64,000 nt of DNA from NCBI GenBank assembly GCA_022813625.1, contig JAKLMB010000017.1:248001-312000 (forward strand), in the 5' to 3' direction. Below, piece by piece: positions 23,475-36,048 of the stretch. The DNA comes from Aaosphaeria pasadenensis. Taxonomy: Eukaryota > Ascomycota > Dothideomycetes > Pleosporales. A model generated the notes under the pieces. It had not been told where the DNA came from and made no database searches. It worked only from the letters and a program-made list of their open reading frames with translations. Every line of letters starts with the position of its first letter. Position 1 is the first letter of the stretch. A program made the position numbers and the translations under genes.

Positions 23475-25524
23475 CTATTCCTCTTGCTCGATGTTCCAGA
23501 TTTCCACCTCTCTGTCTTCCAGAATCTTCATCTTGTCTTCAGGAAATATGCTCTCCTCGGGCAATCCGGTCTTGCCATAGTTGACCACTGGTCCAATGGT
23601 GCTATTCCACTGACTCTTCCTCTCCATGAGAATCCTAATCGGTTCGCCTACGCCAGGTCGGCTAATGCCTGCATTCGCGGCTGCCTGATTGCCTCCACCA
23701 GCACCACCAGGTCGTTTGGCCTGCTTCTTGCCTTTACCGATGTTCCTATTACGTTTCAGGTAGGCAGAGTTAAGTTGGTTATCGAGATCGTCCGCGATCG
23801 TGTTATATTCCTGTTGGGCCATACGCTCCTCAGTTAGCTCCAGAAGGCGTTGCTTCCTTGCTCCATTGATCACGCTCTGCTTTCGTAATTCAGCCTGGAG
23901 AAGTCGGAGGCGGGCAGACACCTCGTCGTCGAAATGAGCAGGATAGTCAGATACGCTATCGTCACCGTCGGTAATCAGGCCGTAGTGCTTCACTTCCATG
24001 AGGACACGCTCGTCCAAATGAGCGTAATCGGTCTTAGTGGGAGCAGGAGGCGCTTTCCACCCGGGTTGCACCAATTCCGAAAGCTGCGTAGCGGCGGGAG
24101 CAGAGTTGTTGTTCGCATTGTCGGTGGGCGCATCGGCTCCCTCGTCGATATCCATGGCATCGATGTTGATACCGTTAGTGTCACTTGACTGAATGCCTCG
24201 GCCTTCAGGACGAAGAGCACTCAGAAGGCGCGAGAGCAATGGACCGGCGGAGATACTTTCACCGCCCAGGACGTCGTCGCCGAAGTCGTCATAGGAACCC
24301 CGTGCTTCATGCGCCGGCAAACGGCTATCATTTGAATCGATGTTCATGGCGCCATCTTCATCGGCCCACGCATCTTTATAATGTCTCAGCCCTGGTCTGG
24401 GGATACTGAAGGGCAACTGTCTATCTCCTCGCTCCTTCAGGAACGCAACGTCTTCTTCGACCAGTGGACGAATGTAGGGCTCGACGTAGTTAGCGAAGAC
24501 CGAAGCGTTGACCTGATTGGCAGGCTTGGCATTTGAGAAATCCTTATCCGGCGGAGTTCCTGGCGTAAGGTCATGCAAGTCTGAAGGGGGATACTCGGCG
24601 ACACAATAAATCTCCTTGATCTCCTCCTCAGTCATTCCAGGAGTGACTTCTCGAATGTGGTAGATAGTCGGATCGTCAAATTTGGATGGGTCCGGTCCGA
24701 ATGTCTGGAAATGGGGGACCGCGGGAGCTGGTGGGGGTTGGTGGGAAGCCTCTGATTCACTTGGAGACGGCGCATCCGCGGGACCTGTGCCAGTGGCCGA
24801 GGGTGGCGGTTGAGATATCGGTGAAGACATATTAGATGAGTTGTCTTTATAGTCAGTTAGCAGCTAGTCTTTGAAAATTATGGATGGGGTGAGATAGGAT
24901 GGGGGTGGGGATGAGTCTGAAGTGAAGATTGGCTTTAGGGTGAATATAGGTCACTTTTCAATCATAGTGGGCAATTTTCAGTCTCAGCTTTGATATGAGA
25001 AATGTGAACTCACCTTTGTGAACATCCACTCCATCCTGTCTTGCCACGCCATGTGCACCAACAGCCAAAGGTCTCTCATCGTCGGGTTCACGCTTCTTCG
25101 CTTTCTTCAATTTATGTTTGCGCTCTTCCCCGTCCTTTTCTGCGACCCTTTGAGTATCTCTGTCATGTGTGGTTCGCTGACTCCGCATCTTGGATAGCTC
25201 CCGAAGTATCTTGTCGGACTGTGCGTTCCGATCCCGTATATGGTCCATGACCTTCTTTTGCACGGACTCGCGCATATTGTTGAGAGCTGAGCCAGAAGGT
25301 ATTTGTGATGCGCTTCCAGCGCGATCCATTAGATCTTCGAGAGACAATTCGATTTCCTTGGATAGAGACGTCATTGGGGACCGAAAGTATGCGGAAGACG
25401 AAGCGGGTTCAACAGACGCCCGCGCGGTGGTGGGTGGGAGGGGAGTGGTATTTCGGCTGCGTGGTGGTCCAGAGTTCTTCGAGCTGGGCTTTGCAGCCTT
25501 GCCCTTGCTACTGACTGATGGCAT
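23475..25524 (-). CDS. ngg1: SAGA complex subunit Ngg1/Ada3
   Basis: Ngg1 (Ada3) links Ada2 and Gcn5 in the SAGA/ADA histone-acetyltransferase module in the nucleus. Exons 25014-25524 and 23475-24844 give 626 residues. The 169-nt phase-1 intron has a GTGAGT donor and a CTAAC branch. The second exon also carries an internal ATG at 24830, but the first exon has the expected N-terminal half, ending in the motif RPLAVGAHGVARQDGVDVHK, so the join is well supported. After the junction comes a Pro/Ser linker, then DPSKFDDPTIYHIREVTPGM with EEEIKEIYCVAEYPPSDLHD. In the C-terminal third is the Ada3 helical region (DDEVSARLRLLQAELRKQ, then INGARKQRLLEL). Residues 390-440 are acidic and disordered. The gene diverges from the RING gene to its right. 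Confidence 0.9.
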
Positions 25525-26407
25525 ATTGGCGGTGGTTCTGTGATCCCAGTGCGCTGAGGTGGGTGTCCTGCAGGTGGTATTCGTGGAGGGTCGAGGACGT
25601 CTGTCGATGTGTGCGGTGTCGACCCAATCGCTAGTGGAGTGGGTGCCCAAGCTTTCTAGGACAGTGAAGATGTGGAGCAACGATCGATGACGACGAGAAG
25701 CACTTTCTCGACGTATCTGATGTTGAAGCAATAACGAATGTCGACGTGAGGGATCGACCTGTGGGTGGACCGTGGAGGCGCCATGCGAGCCCAGACAAGC
25801 GCCGATGAGAAAGACCGATGTTGTCGCGGGGCTGAGGACCCGACACCCGGCTCAGCCCGTCCCAGGCTCCCAGCCAACCACCACCCTTTACTCTCCAGCC
25901 TCATGCTCGTTCTCTCCACACGTCACATATCCTTGTTTGTAAGGTTCGCTCAAGCTTGAGCAGATGTCACTTTCAATATACATCCAGATACATTATACAT
26001 TTTCCTACGTTGAGCCCCCATCACCTGTTTCCGATGAGAATCGATATCGGATGCGGGTGCAGGTAGGCGAGACAATTAAGCATTGTGACTAAACAATTAA
26101 GCTTTTCCCTCTCAAACCATGGAGGAACCGGGCGCGCCATGCATTCTGCATGAACATGCCCAGTCCAGCACTCGTTCAATCCCGGATGCCCCTCCAGCCT
26201 CTCTCGCCTCTCCCTCGCCATCTCCACTGCTCCCGCTGACGACACCCGCCGCTACCCTGACGAACCGCCTCCTACCGGTACACTGATGCTCATCATATCC
26301 TATCCCTCCCTCGATACAGCAGCGTTGCACTCGAAGGCTATCAGACCCAGCATGAACCCCTATTCATAGCCATCAGCGCTGCTATTTAAACGTCGAACCA
26401 CCTCAAC
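25525..26407. other. divergent promoter region of ngg1 and the PA-TM-RING gene
   Basis: About 880 bp without a supported gene. TATTTAAA at 26383-26390 is a likely TATA element for the plus-strand gene. Confidence 0.5.
26383..26390 (+). promoter_or_regulatory. TATA-like element (TATTTAAA)
   Basis: It lies just 18 nt before the first ATG of the region (26408). That makes 26408 an unlikely start, and points to 26473 or 26489 for the RING gene. Confidence 0.4.
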
Positions 26408-26626
26408 ATGTGTATGTCGCTTTTTCCAAGTGTCCAGTTGCCGCGAGATTCCGCTCTACCATCGCTCTTCAGATGCAGATATTCCACCATGAGCGCGTCG
26501 AGAGATGCGCGCGTGGTTGTGGTTGTGGCTGTCGGCTTGAGGAGAGCGATTCTTGTTGGCACACGATGCCGTCGCATTGTTCCTTCGATATTGCCTCAAT
26601 GAGTCGCAGAAACTAACGTCACGCAG

Positions 26627-28324
26627 CTGCCCAGAGCATAGAGATCTACACTATCGAATTTCCCGATCCCTACAAGATCAGCTACCACAACGACAAGTTC
26701 ATCACTCTTCCGGTATGTTAGCTCGGATGGTTTGCGCGGATATGCTTTAGATTCTCATCGCGTACAGGCCAATGCCTCCTTCCAATTGCCCATAACCGAA
26801 AACATCCAGACCTTGTCGAACAAGGACGTCCAGAAAGGAAGCGACCCGTACGGCATACTCTACGTTCCAGATCTCACATCGGATGGATGCAAGAAGGAAG
26901 AGGAGCAGTATGTGGCGAACAACGTTACTCGGAGGGCCAATCTGCCTGAGCACATTGAGTATGCGCTCGTGGCAGTTGCGCCATGGTATTCAGCTGAGTG
27001 CATGAACGAATACTTCGAGGCTGCGAGGGACGCTCCTGTGAAAGCATTTCTAGTGTACCAACCAGGAGCGGCTGCAGGTATGCCGCCGCCGGTCAGCGAT
27101 TCGTCTTGGTTGATGGGTGACGGAGGCACATGGAAGGCTCAGAACACATTCCCCACATACGCCATCGTCCCTCCCACGGGAGCACTCATCATGAAGGGGC
27201 TCAGCGAATATTCTGGGAATATTACTGACCTGCCTTATAACGAGACCTTGGTGGATATGTTCGCGGATACCGATTACGTCCGACTCTGGGCTACAATAGG
27301 CACTGAATCCGGCAGCCAACTTCCCAGTCTATGGGTCTTCCTAGTGATTGTCCTAGGACTCTTGATCTTGGCCATCGTAGGGACATCATCCTTCATGCAT
27401 CTTATGCAGAGGAGGCGACGGAATGACCTCCAGCGTAGGGTCGTCAACGGCGAAGTGGATTTGGAAGCTCTCGGGGTGAAGCGGTTGACCGTCCCTCAAG
27501 AGTATCTGGATAAACTCCCACTCTATGTCTACACTTCTTCCATGGAGGACCCCGAGAAAGTGCTCCCGACAGAGCCGCCCCAGGCACACAGCAACACTCC
27601 AACGGGTCGGCGACTCTCCGCCCCTAACCTACCCCAGCCGGCCTCCTCGACAGCGTTATCACAACCTACATGTGCAATTTGCCTTGATGACTTCGTAGCC
27701 AACGAGAGCCGGGTCCGCGAACTGCCTTGTCGCCACATTTTCCATCCTGACTGTATCGATACCTTTTTGCTCAGCAACTCTTCGCTTTGTCCGATGTGTA
27801 AGACCAGCGTCCTTCCGAGCGGGTATTGTCCAACAAAGATCACCAACAACATGGTGCGAAGAGAGCGCATGATAACGCGCATGAATCGAAATGCAGCGGA
27901 TAGGGCACACGCAGCCCACCCTGCACCTCCCCAGACCGCAGACTCGCAAGCTCCACTATCGCCTCGACGCACCTCGAGCGGATTCGGGTCCATAGGGAGT
28001 CGAATAGGCGGAGCCTTCAACGGCGGCCGCAGGGTCTTCAGCGCCCCCGACCGAACCTCGAACCGTCCCTCCGAGATCGAAATGGGCTCCAACCAGCCTG
28101 CAGCCGCACTGTCTCCTGTCCCCGAAACCGCGCCGCCCAACCAGCAAACAACAACCACAGATCCCACAAACCCAACCGCCGCACATCCCCACCGGCGAGA
28201 ATGGGCTCGACAGCGCGCGCTCGCCCTCCTCGGGACCCATCACGTCGCCCCCGCAGACGAAGAAGAAAGCTGCGAGCCTCGCTGGAAACGAGGTCTCCGC
28301 AAAATCTTCCCGGGTTTCCGGTAA
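26627..28324 (+). CDS. PA-TM-RING type E3 ubiquitin ligase (5' exon unresolved)
   Basis: A membrane RING-H2 protein of the protease-associated-domain class, probably an endomembrane ubiquitin ligase. Two exons are clear: about 26627-26712 and 26768-28324, joined by a 55-nt intron (GTATGT...TACAG). A CTAAC branch and AG at 26627 (alternative AG at 26635) show at least one more upstream exon, which should hold the signal peptide; I could not fix it. The lumenal part has N-glycosylation sequons (NAS, NVT, NIT, NET). A membrane span (LWVFLVIVLGLLILAIVGTS) is at 27329-27397. The RING-H2 is at 27671-27802, with cysteines and histidines in CAIC, LPCRH, FHPDC and CPMC, a complete C3H2C3 set. The tail is Ser/Pro-rich and ends in basic residues (WKRGLRKIFPGFR). 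The substrate is unknown. Confidence 0.82.
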
Positions 28325-31300
28325 TACAACCCCAACCCCGACAACCAAAAACAAAAACAAACCAAACCAAAGAAATGCACCACGCACTTTCAGCGCGAGT
28401 TCTCCAGCGTTCGTCCCCATCCTGCATTACCATGAAGCGTTTTTTTCATCAGGCGCAAACGCGGCGTACAAAGTATACACACATCTTTCTTTTTCTTCCT
28501 TCGCCATATATCTCGCCATCTAAGAGCAGCATTGCGCATGAGCGGTTCTTTCTTTCACATACGTCTTGTTGTTTTTTGGTTACTCTTTTGGATCTAATAT
28601 CCCGTCGTCGTATTGTTTTTTTGGGGGGAGTGAGGGGGGCCAATTGGATACATACTACGCAAACTAGGCATATTTCGTTGTCCCTTTTTTTGTTTTACGC
28701 TTTTGTAGCGGATGGTCGAGTATAGTAGTGAAATTAGCTGATCAAGTATGGTTGAATAAATACATACGTGTAATTCTACTGCGGTTTCGAAAAGCATGCG
28801 ATGAGAGTGTTGAGTGACGTCGAGTGATACGGGCTCCATGACAAGATGGAAAAGTACTCGAACAGAGAGTCTTTGTCTACACAGATAGCAGGTATTCCTT
28901 CCGTTTCTTATCCTTTGTTCTCTTCCTCTGTGCATTTGAATTCCGCTAAAGCGAGTGATCTATGAAAAAATGATCCATGAAGAATGGATGGGTGATTGAA
29001 CTCCCTTCCGTGAATTTCATCGGTCCGGTCCGTTGTACGTGTGACGAAGTATCCCACTGGTTCCCGTCGGGAGAAACCCTGGTTGTTGTGCCCAATGGCA
29101 TGCGATGTTAAAACGACGACGCAGAGGCGTGTTGTGATGAAGTGTTTTCCCATAAAGATGACGGTCCTGAGGTGGAAAGTCTGGAAATGCTTTATGTTGT
29201 TTCGGAAGACGTCGTTGAATCGACGAATGCTTGCATGTACATGAGTGCACGGTAGGTCATTTGATACTGAGAGATATTGTTGTGAATGCCTATCTGCCTA
29301 GGTTTGACTATTTGCAAGCTGGTTGTAAGTTGGAACTAACTACGAGTGTTCAATTATTGATCAAGTGGATGGCTTCACATTCCACAGCGAAGCTGTCTAC
29401 CATGTCGTCAAGCGCTCCGCTCAATGCTCTAGGGTGGTGACAGAACTACTCGGACATGTTTCTATCCGTTGGTTCTACAAGGTCATATGTGAAAACGATG
29501 TCGGGTTCAACATGTATGATGCTGGCCATGGAACTATACATTGCGGGAAACATGTCTCTGCAAACAGGCAGGTCAAGCAGGTTTATGGGGACGTAGTTAT
29601 TAGTCTTCGGAACAGCATGGAGAAGCTGTAATACACAAGGGTGCTACAGTGTCGAAGGGGTTACCTTGGTTAACAAGTGACAACACACTCACTGCAATCG
29701 AAAATATCCATTCGATTCGATCAGATCAAAGCACGTTCACCTGTTCTCAAATCAGCATCTTGCCTCAGCACATGAGAAACATTGAACTTTCAATAAACGA
29801 CGGACGTTTGCAAATAGCAGCAAACGACCATATCAGAAAAAGTGAGAAGATTGTTAAAACAATTGCTGGTTCTGAATGCATTGGCTCAGAACGTACTCTT
29901 CTGCGAGCGGATTTCCGAGAAGGAGTCCGCGAGTAGAGTAGTTAGGAGACTCATATGGCCCCAGCGTTGTCATCATGAGAAAGGAGATAGTGTAGAGAAG
30001 GAGACAATGAGATGTAGGGTTTCTTACATTTAGTGGTGTCTCTGAATGCATTGGACATGTATGAGTGAAGATCGTCTTAAGCTTACCTTCACCTAATAGG
30101 AACCAGAACATGTTAGCGGCAAGTAGGTAGTCGGTACAGGTGGTCGAGAAGATTGAAGTTGCATAGTATGAACCATATGCACAACTTCGGCCGAAGTTCG
30201 CGACGAATCATCTTAGTACGCCGAGTCTCTGAACATGGGACGACAATCCAGAACTTTGGAAGGGCAAAGCTAAATGCTGAAAGAAGGCATAGATGTGCCT
30301 GTAGATGCAGGACCGACTTTTCATTCAAACGTTGAGGAAAGTTCCTTTCCCTCCTTTTTCCTTTCCTGGGAGATGTTTAGAAGCGTAGTCCCGCTAAATT
30401 CTCGCTCGCGTGTGAAGCCAGACTCCACACAGAGAGGACGCCTGGTTCCGCAATTGGGAACATGTCCGAAATGAATAATCTGCAATCCACGATTTGACTG
30501 ACTGTATCATTTTAACTCGCAAAGAGGCTCACAATGTGGCGTACCATCGCCCTGTTGGCGTGGCACTTGCAACTGGTCGGGTATGAATGGCAAGTTGTTG
30601 ATGCGAGACCCCACTTTCAATGGCATCAAGGGATCACCCACCACCATTCTCTAGTAACTATGAGTGATGGGAATAAACGCAAATCCCGGGCACCTAAACC
30701 TTGGGACGTGTATTTGATAAACAAATTTTTGACAAATACCGTCGCTGGCCCAGCATCTATGCAATCAGAAAGCAGGTTTGGCAGGTTAGGTGCCCGGCGT
30801 ATGGTGTGATCAACGCCAAACGACAGTTCCTCACATGTCGACTGGACGGCTTGTGAATTGGCGATCCAAAGAGACGGTGAGCATTCGTTTACATGGATCT
30901 CCGCGCACGTGTGTTCAAGGAAATATCTCCGCACCAAGCAGGAAACGTGGGAAACGGAAGGTTTAAGAAGAAAGGCGGGGTCGTGCAGATCTCCGTAGCC
31001 CTTTGGAATGCATAAGCTTGTGAAGAGCGTTCACGTATTGTATCCGATAGGCTGCTCTGTTGTGGTCCAGGGCACAGCCGGTGTTTAGAAGACATGATCC
31101 TTCTAGGTGCAGTTCTCTAGAGATAAGGCGTGTGGTTTATGTTGACGTAGAATGACGATAGAAGCCATGATCCATGTATGTATGTACACCATGGCGTGTG
31201 TTCATTCCAGTATCTGTACTGTTGCTCGCCGAAATGGACCGACTGTAAGGAAATGATCAGTCACCTACTATTACTGCATGAAGACATGGATTAGTTCCTT

Positions 31301-34289
31301 GGGACCTGAATCAATTCGTGCCATACTGTTTTCTCTCCGCCCAGGTCGTGACCCAAGGGTGAGCGAAGAATTCTATGGCGAGGCGAGGCGAGGCGCAGAC
31401 GCACCGCGTGGTGCACCTATTTTAGAGCCGGTATTTGTATGATATGAAAGAGGAGAAGATGAGCAGCGCCAGGGTGGATTAGTCGAACAGCTTGCGGAGA
31501 TGAGGCTTGAGTGGGAGTTAGGGGACCACAGCGGTGGTGCGAAGAGGGTGATCAGCTAGTGGAGGAGAACGCCGCTCGAGCTGATGCGAGATTGATGTGG
31601 CGAGCAGGAAACAGTGGGACTGAGAGGAATCCAGAGGTGAGATAGACAGAGGGCATAACTGAATTGCAGATGGAATAGACTGCGGTTGACGTGTGTTGTG
31701 TACGATGATGCAGGAGTGAATTGGTGATGAGAAGGAGGAAGGATGGGGAAAAGAGGCGCGCGGAACGGCACCGGAACTCGCCCGCGCGGCTCCACTACTT
31801 CCATTCGTGTACCTGTTTCGCCCAGCTGTCAAGCATGAGGTACCTCCTAGATACAAACATACAAATGCAACAAAGGTATAGGTAACTACTAGGAAGGCAC
31901 CCAGGCATCTACCTCATAATTCTCCATTATCCCAGCACGCATGATCAAAACGTCAGAGCCAACAAAAACACACATTCACACACCTTCTCTCACTCACATC
32001 ATGACTGCATATAGCAAGCAGCATCTTGCAGCATAATCCTGTTTTGCCCCTCCAAATATAAACCGATCAACCCGAATCCCTGGACGCAAGATCCGAATTC
32101 GGTCGAAGGCACATCCCCTTTATTACTCGGAGGGTTTTTTTTCTGGTCAACCAAAAATATACACAGACAATAATTAATGCATGCATGATGGACCGAATCA
32201 TTCGAGCAGATATTGTATTGCCAATTCGCCTCTCTTACTACATGAACCACATGACATCCCAGACCGCCTTTCAGCGAGACAAGGACGTAGAAGTAAGAGG
32301 TAGTTGATCAAGCCTTGAAGGTGTATCAAATCCTCCTTCGTGATAACAAATTCCCTCTCGATAGAATAGGAATATGGTCGGGAGAATCGGGTCTTTACCG
32401 ATCGATGACATTGTGGACTGGACGTGCGCATCCTTGCCCCGGTCTGTCTGTTGGAAGAGTAGTCATCGTATCGCAACCCCAGGTAGAAATCGGTAAAGAG
32501 AAGCGAACCCCGGCCCGGCGATTCCAAGTTCTCGACAAGTAGAGGTGAGGATCGTTGCGAAAGAAGGTTACACCATAGGTGCTCGACGGTGCTACGATAC
32601 CCCCCAGTCCACTGGTTCCACGCACGCACCCCTGGGAAAAGAAAAGAAGAAGAAAAAAAATGCTTGCGAGGGATTCGGCGCCGAATGATTACTACAGATA
32701 CATAGTAGGAAATGGATAATCTGTTCAAGTCGTGCAGCAGAATTTCAATCTGGGAAAAGGGAACGTGAGTGCGAAAGGGGATCCTTTTTTGCCACCACCC
32801 TTGAGATGGATGCAGTGGGCACTGTAACGCTACCCCGAAACTGTGCGCATACTGGCAAAATTGGAAGCATGCCAAGGGGCACAACGCTGAAGGTCTCCTT
32901 CTGCTGGATCGTACTCACTTGCAATTGCACATTGCCCTCTTCATGGAGGAAACCGCCAGGAAGAGCTAACAGATGCGAGCTTGCCTAAGAACAGGGTCAT
33001 CATGCGCACATGAAGCAACTATTGGGATATGGGATGTGGGATGTGAAACGTGAGATCTGAGGCTGAAGCGTGAGGCAAGTGTGTGATACCGAGTGTTCGG
33101 TTCCTAGGCTCGGCGAACTGGCCAAAAAAATGCGCGGTGACGGTTGCAACGTATTCGTATGCCATGCAGGACTGACGCAGGCTATGCAAGTACTAGCGCA
33201 CAGTTCAGGAGGAAATTAGAAGTTGCTGCAGGAGTTGGTCGACGATTGTGGAATTGTTCGAACAGCGATTGATAGAAACAGGTATACATCGTCTTTGTTA
33301 TATAGCTGCAGATTTGATTTTCGGACACCGAAATTTTCTGCACTGTACTATCTCTTAAACATCGACAGCGACATGGTCTGCCGTGCAACCTACATGTGTA
33401 TGTATATGTGTGCCAATGGTGACCACTCGAATAACAAAAAGAGATGCCCTAAGACGCATCCTTCACTCACTTGGCCACAAAGGCTGCAGGAAACGAGATA
33501 GCCGGTGGAATAAAACTCCCGGGAAAGAAATCCATCCAGGCACGACGCATGTACAACGCTGCTCAGCCTGTGCTCTCCAAAGAGAATAATATGATTGATA
33601 GACCTTTCAGTTCTGACATGCGGACTGAATGTGGAATGAACAAAGTAGGTCGGAGAAAAGGTGTGGTGCATGATAGGTATGTAGAAAGGGGATCGCCAGA
33701 CGCTCCAAACCCGACTGTGGCATGGAATTAAGGACGAGGGGAAAATAAGAGAGAAAGCGTGACAAGGTATCAATACTCGAGAATGCTAGCCCGAAACAAA
33801 ATATGCCAAACGCCTGGCATTGTGCAATCGCCTGGAAAGGATAACTCCGTTTTTGATTCCGCAGGGGCATGCGCCTCCGAGACATAATGAAAAGGTCATA
33901 CGTAGAGTCCATTGTGGAACTCTTCATGAAGTATAGCTAGAAGTAGGGCTGGCAATTGGCCCACGAGGGGTTGTGTGTGTGTGTGCGTGCGCGCGTTAAG
34001 ACGATGATCCTGTCTGCTGTCGTCAAGGTGAATTCCTCGGAGAGTAGTCTGACTCATATGGACGTAATAATGGCTCCATGCTAGGGTTCTGCTTCTTTGG
34101 GTGGTGGTTTAACAACGGGACGGTGGGGCAGGCGCATTGAGGGCCTGGCATGTCGGTAGGGGAAGAGACATCGAGGGTGGACGAACGCAAAATTGTGACC
34201 ATGCTACTAGCGATTCGGACTCGTGCAAGTGCAACCGGGAGCTTTCAGCCAGTGCAGGGCGCACCATCGACCGAGGAGCCAAAACTCGT
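28325..34289. other. gene-free stretch of about 6 kb
   Basis: No supported gene on either strand. The longest frame (228 aa, minus, 32198-32884) has no recognisable domain and an implausible Cys/Arg/Ser composition. 28330-28750 is T-rich (3' region of the RING gene). A GT/GC dinucleotide tract lies near 33970-33993. I saw no transposase motif or terminal repeats. Confidence 0.6.
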
Positions 34290-36048
34290 TCATTGCTGTA
34301 GCCTTCGGGCAGTCCAGATGTGTCTGCAAGGGATTAGCATCAATAATACCCGCTTGGGACGCCGGTGCGACAGCTCGCAACATTGGGAAGAACTTACATG
34401 TTGTTGTACGCATGAATCTTGCGGTTACATATTTGTTGCCGTGCAGCCTCGACGAGCGGCTTGACGTGTTGCTCGAGATCCCACTTATTCACCCTGGTAA
34501 GGGGAGCAAAGCTCAGTGCCTCTAGGCCTTCGGTTATGCCTAGGTTGTACCACCGACCAATGTCTTTCTGGTGCGGGTCGTTGGGCCATGAGTTGTATGG
34601 TGCGCGGATGACGATTTCTTGAATGTCGATGAAGCCAGCAGCTTGGAGCATTTGGCGCGTCTGGTGATTGTATGCGATGGGCCGTGAAACACGAGCAGTG
34701 GCATCTTCGAGGTAGTGGTACCAGTTCGTCAGCGGGCTATCAGAGGGAAGTGTGTTGTCGTCGCAACGGGGCTCGAGGTCGATCTCGACGTGCTCTATCC
34801 AACCAGCGCCGGGCTTGAGATGCCTTGTTTCCACAATGTTAGCCAGGAACTTGCAGTTTGTGTTTGGAATTGGGCGGTGCGCGCGTACGAATAGACTTTC
34901 TGGTACAGCTCGGGCCAGCTGGAAACGCTCCCGCAGGCCATTCGGACATGGATCAAATCCCAGGAATCCTCGCCCAGGGACCACGGGCTCTCATAGTCGC
35001 GTGGGACACGGAATCGAAGGTTTGGTGGAATCCTGCGCACAGCTTTGTTAATGTCCGGGTCAAGTGAAGCAAGGGGCGGGCGATCGGGTGCATACCTTTC
35101 GGGTTGAATGTTGACCAGATCCAGACCAACAACCTGTAATTTCAGACGTCAGCTCATGGCGCCCAGAGTAATATCGGAAGGGGCACACGAGGGAATTGGC
35201 AAAATACGCACTTCGGCCTGCAAATATCGACTGCGCACGAGACGGTCAGCACCATTCAGAATTGGAATTGGGATTGGGATTGGGATTTGGAATTGGGGGC
35301 GGCGCTTTGCAGATTGGGGCGATGTGACTTACTCTGCCATGTCAATAGCCCAGATTCCTGTCCCACAGCCCAAATCTAGGATGCGGGGCTGTGCCCAATT
35401 TGGAGGCATCGGGGCCTGGTGCAGTTGTTCCCTTCGTGCCACCAAGAACAATTTGTGGTAGATATCCATGCGGTCTTTTTCGGGCTGCACGGCGCGTCTC
35501 GAGTTAGCATGTTCTGCGCGTCCCCAGCACCCGGCTAGCGTCCGTCCACCCGCCCGTCCTTGGAACGGAACGAAGGGAGGGGGAGGGAAGTATTGGGAGG
35601 TACGGAGTACATTACGGAGTATTGGATGAGGCAATTCTTGTGGACAGGGCGGTTTCAAAGAGAATTAGTAGGAGACTTACCTCGTCGCACGGATACATGT
35701 ACATGCCTCTCCGGAACCCGTGATAATAGCGTCCATTCTCTAAATAATTGCTTGAAGCAGGAACGGCCAATCTGAAAAAAAAAGGGGGACAAGTCAGTTG
35801 GAATGTTTCTAGTCAGAGTAAAACTTGCTCTCGCTGTGTGACTGTAGCAATAGTGGTAGTGGTAGTAGTAGTGGTGGTGGTTGTAGCTGTGGGCTGGCTG
35901 TAGCTGCTGCGGAGCTACACGCGGGCCGGAGCAGTCGAACAAGCATGGGACGTAGGGAAGGAAAGAGACGAGGTTGCACGGAGCGGGGGCGGAGGAAAAG
36001 TGGAAAGTGAAAAGGGAAAGCGCAGGCAACTCACCCATTCGAAGCCAT
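34290..36048 (-). CDS. LaeA-like SAM-dependent methyltransferase
   Basis: A LaeA/UMTA-type methyltransferase. LaeA itself is a nuclear velvet-complex partner that controls secondary metabolism and development; whether this is the orthologue or a paralogue is open. Eight exons restore one continuous frame: 36035-36048, 35681-35771, 35333-35484, 35212-35230, 35096-35133, 34889-35032, 34398-34823 and 34290-34323, giving 305 residues. Landmarks are ENGRYYHGFRRGMYMYPCDE (16-35), the SAM-binding motif ILDLGCGTGIWAID (70-83), SPWSLGEDSWDLIHVRM, the block GWIEHVEIDLEPRCDD and the end HAYNNIHIWTARR. The 14-nt first exon (ATG at 36048) is the least certain part. The fourth exon is only 19 nt. The N-terminus is short compared with Aspergillus LaeA. 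Intron 2 carries two TACGGAGTA copies and intron 3 an ATTGGG array. No biosynthetic cluster adjoins it. Confidence 0.85.
35261..35297. repeat. ATTGGG hexamer array inside intron 3 of the LaeA-like gene
   Basis: Imperfect ATTGGG/ATTTGG units within the 102-nt intron 35231-35332. The same GGATTG-type repeat recurs outside genes at about 38409-38436. Confidence 0.75.
35601..35621. repeat. paired TACGGAGTA 9-mers in intron 2 of the LaeA-like gene
   Basis: Two same-orientation copies at 35601 and 35613, start to start 12 bp apart, inside intron 35485-35680. They are two of 11 exact copies in the window. Confidence 0.7.

Noticed and set aside
26408..26411. ATG plus one base as a tiny first exon of the PA-TM-RING gene
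   Set aside because: The donor GTATGT fits well, but the TATA-like element is only 18 nt upstream and the protein would lack a signal peptide; left unresolved.
32198..32884. 228-aa open frame on the minus strand
   Set aside because: Composition (many Cys, Arg, Ser, Leu runs) and absence of any motif, splice continuation or promoter argue for a chance frame.
34290..36048. Secondary-metabolite gene cluster around the LaeA-like gene
   Set aside because: No synthase, transporter or tailoring gene lies nearby; LaeA-type genes are usually unlinked to clusters.
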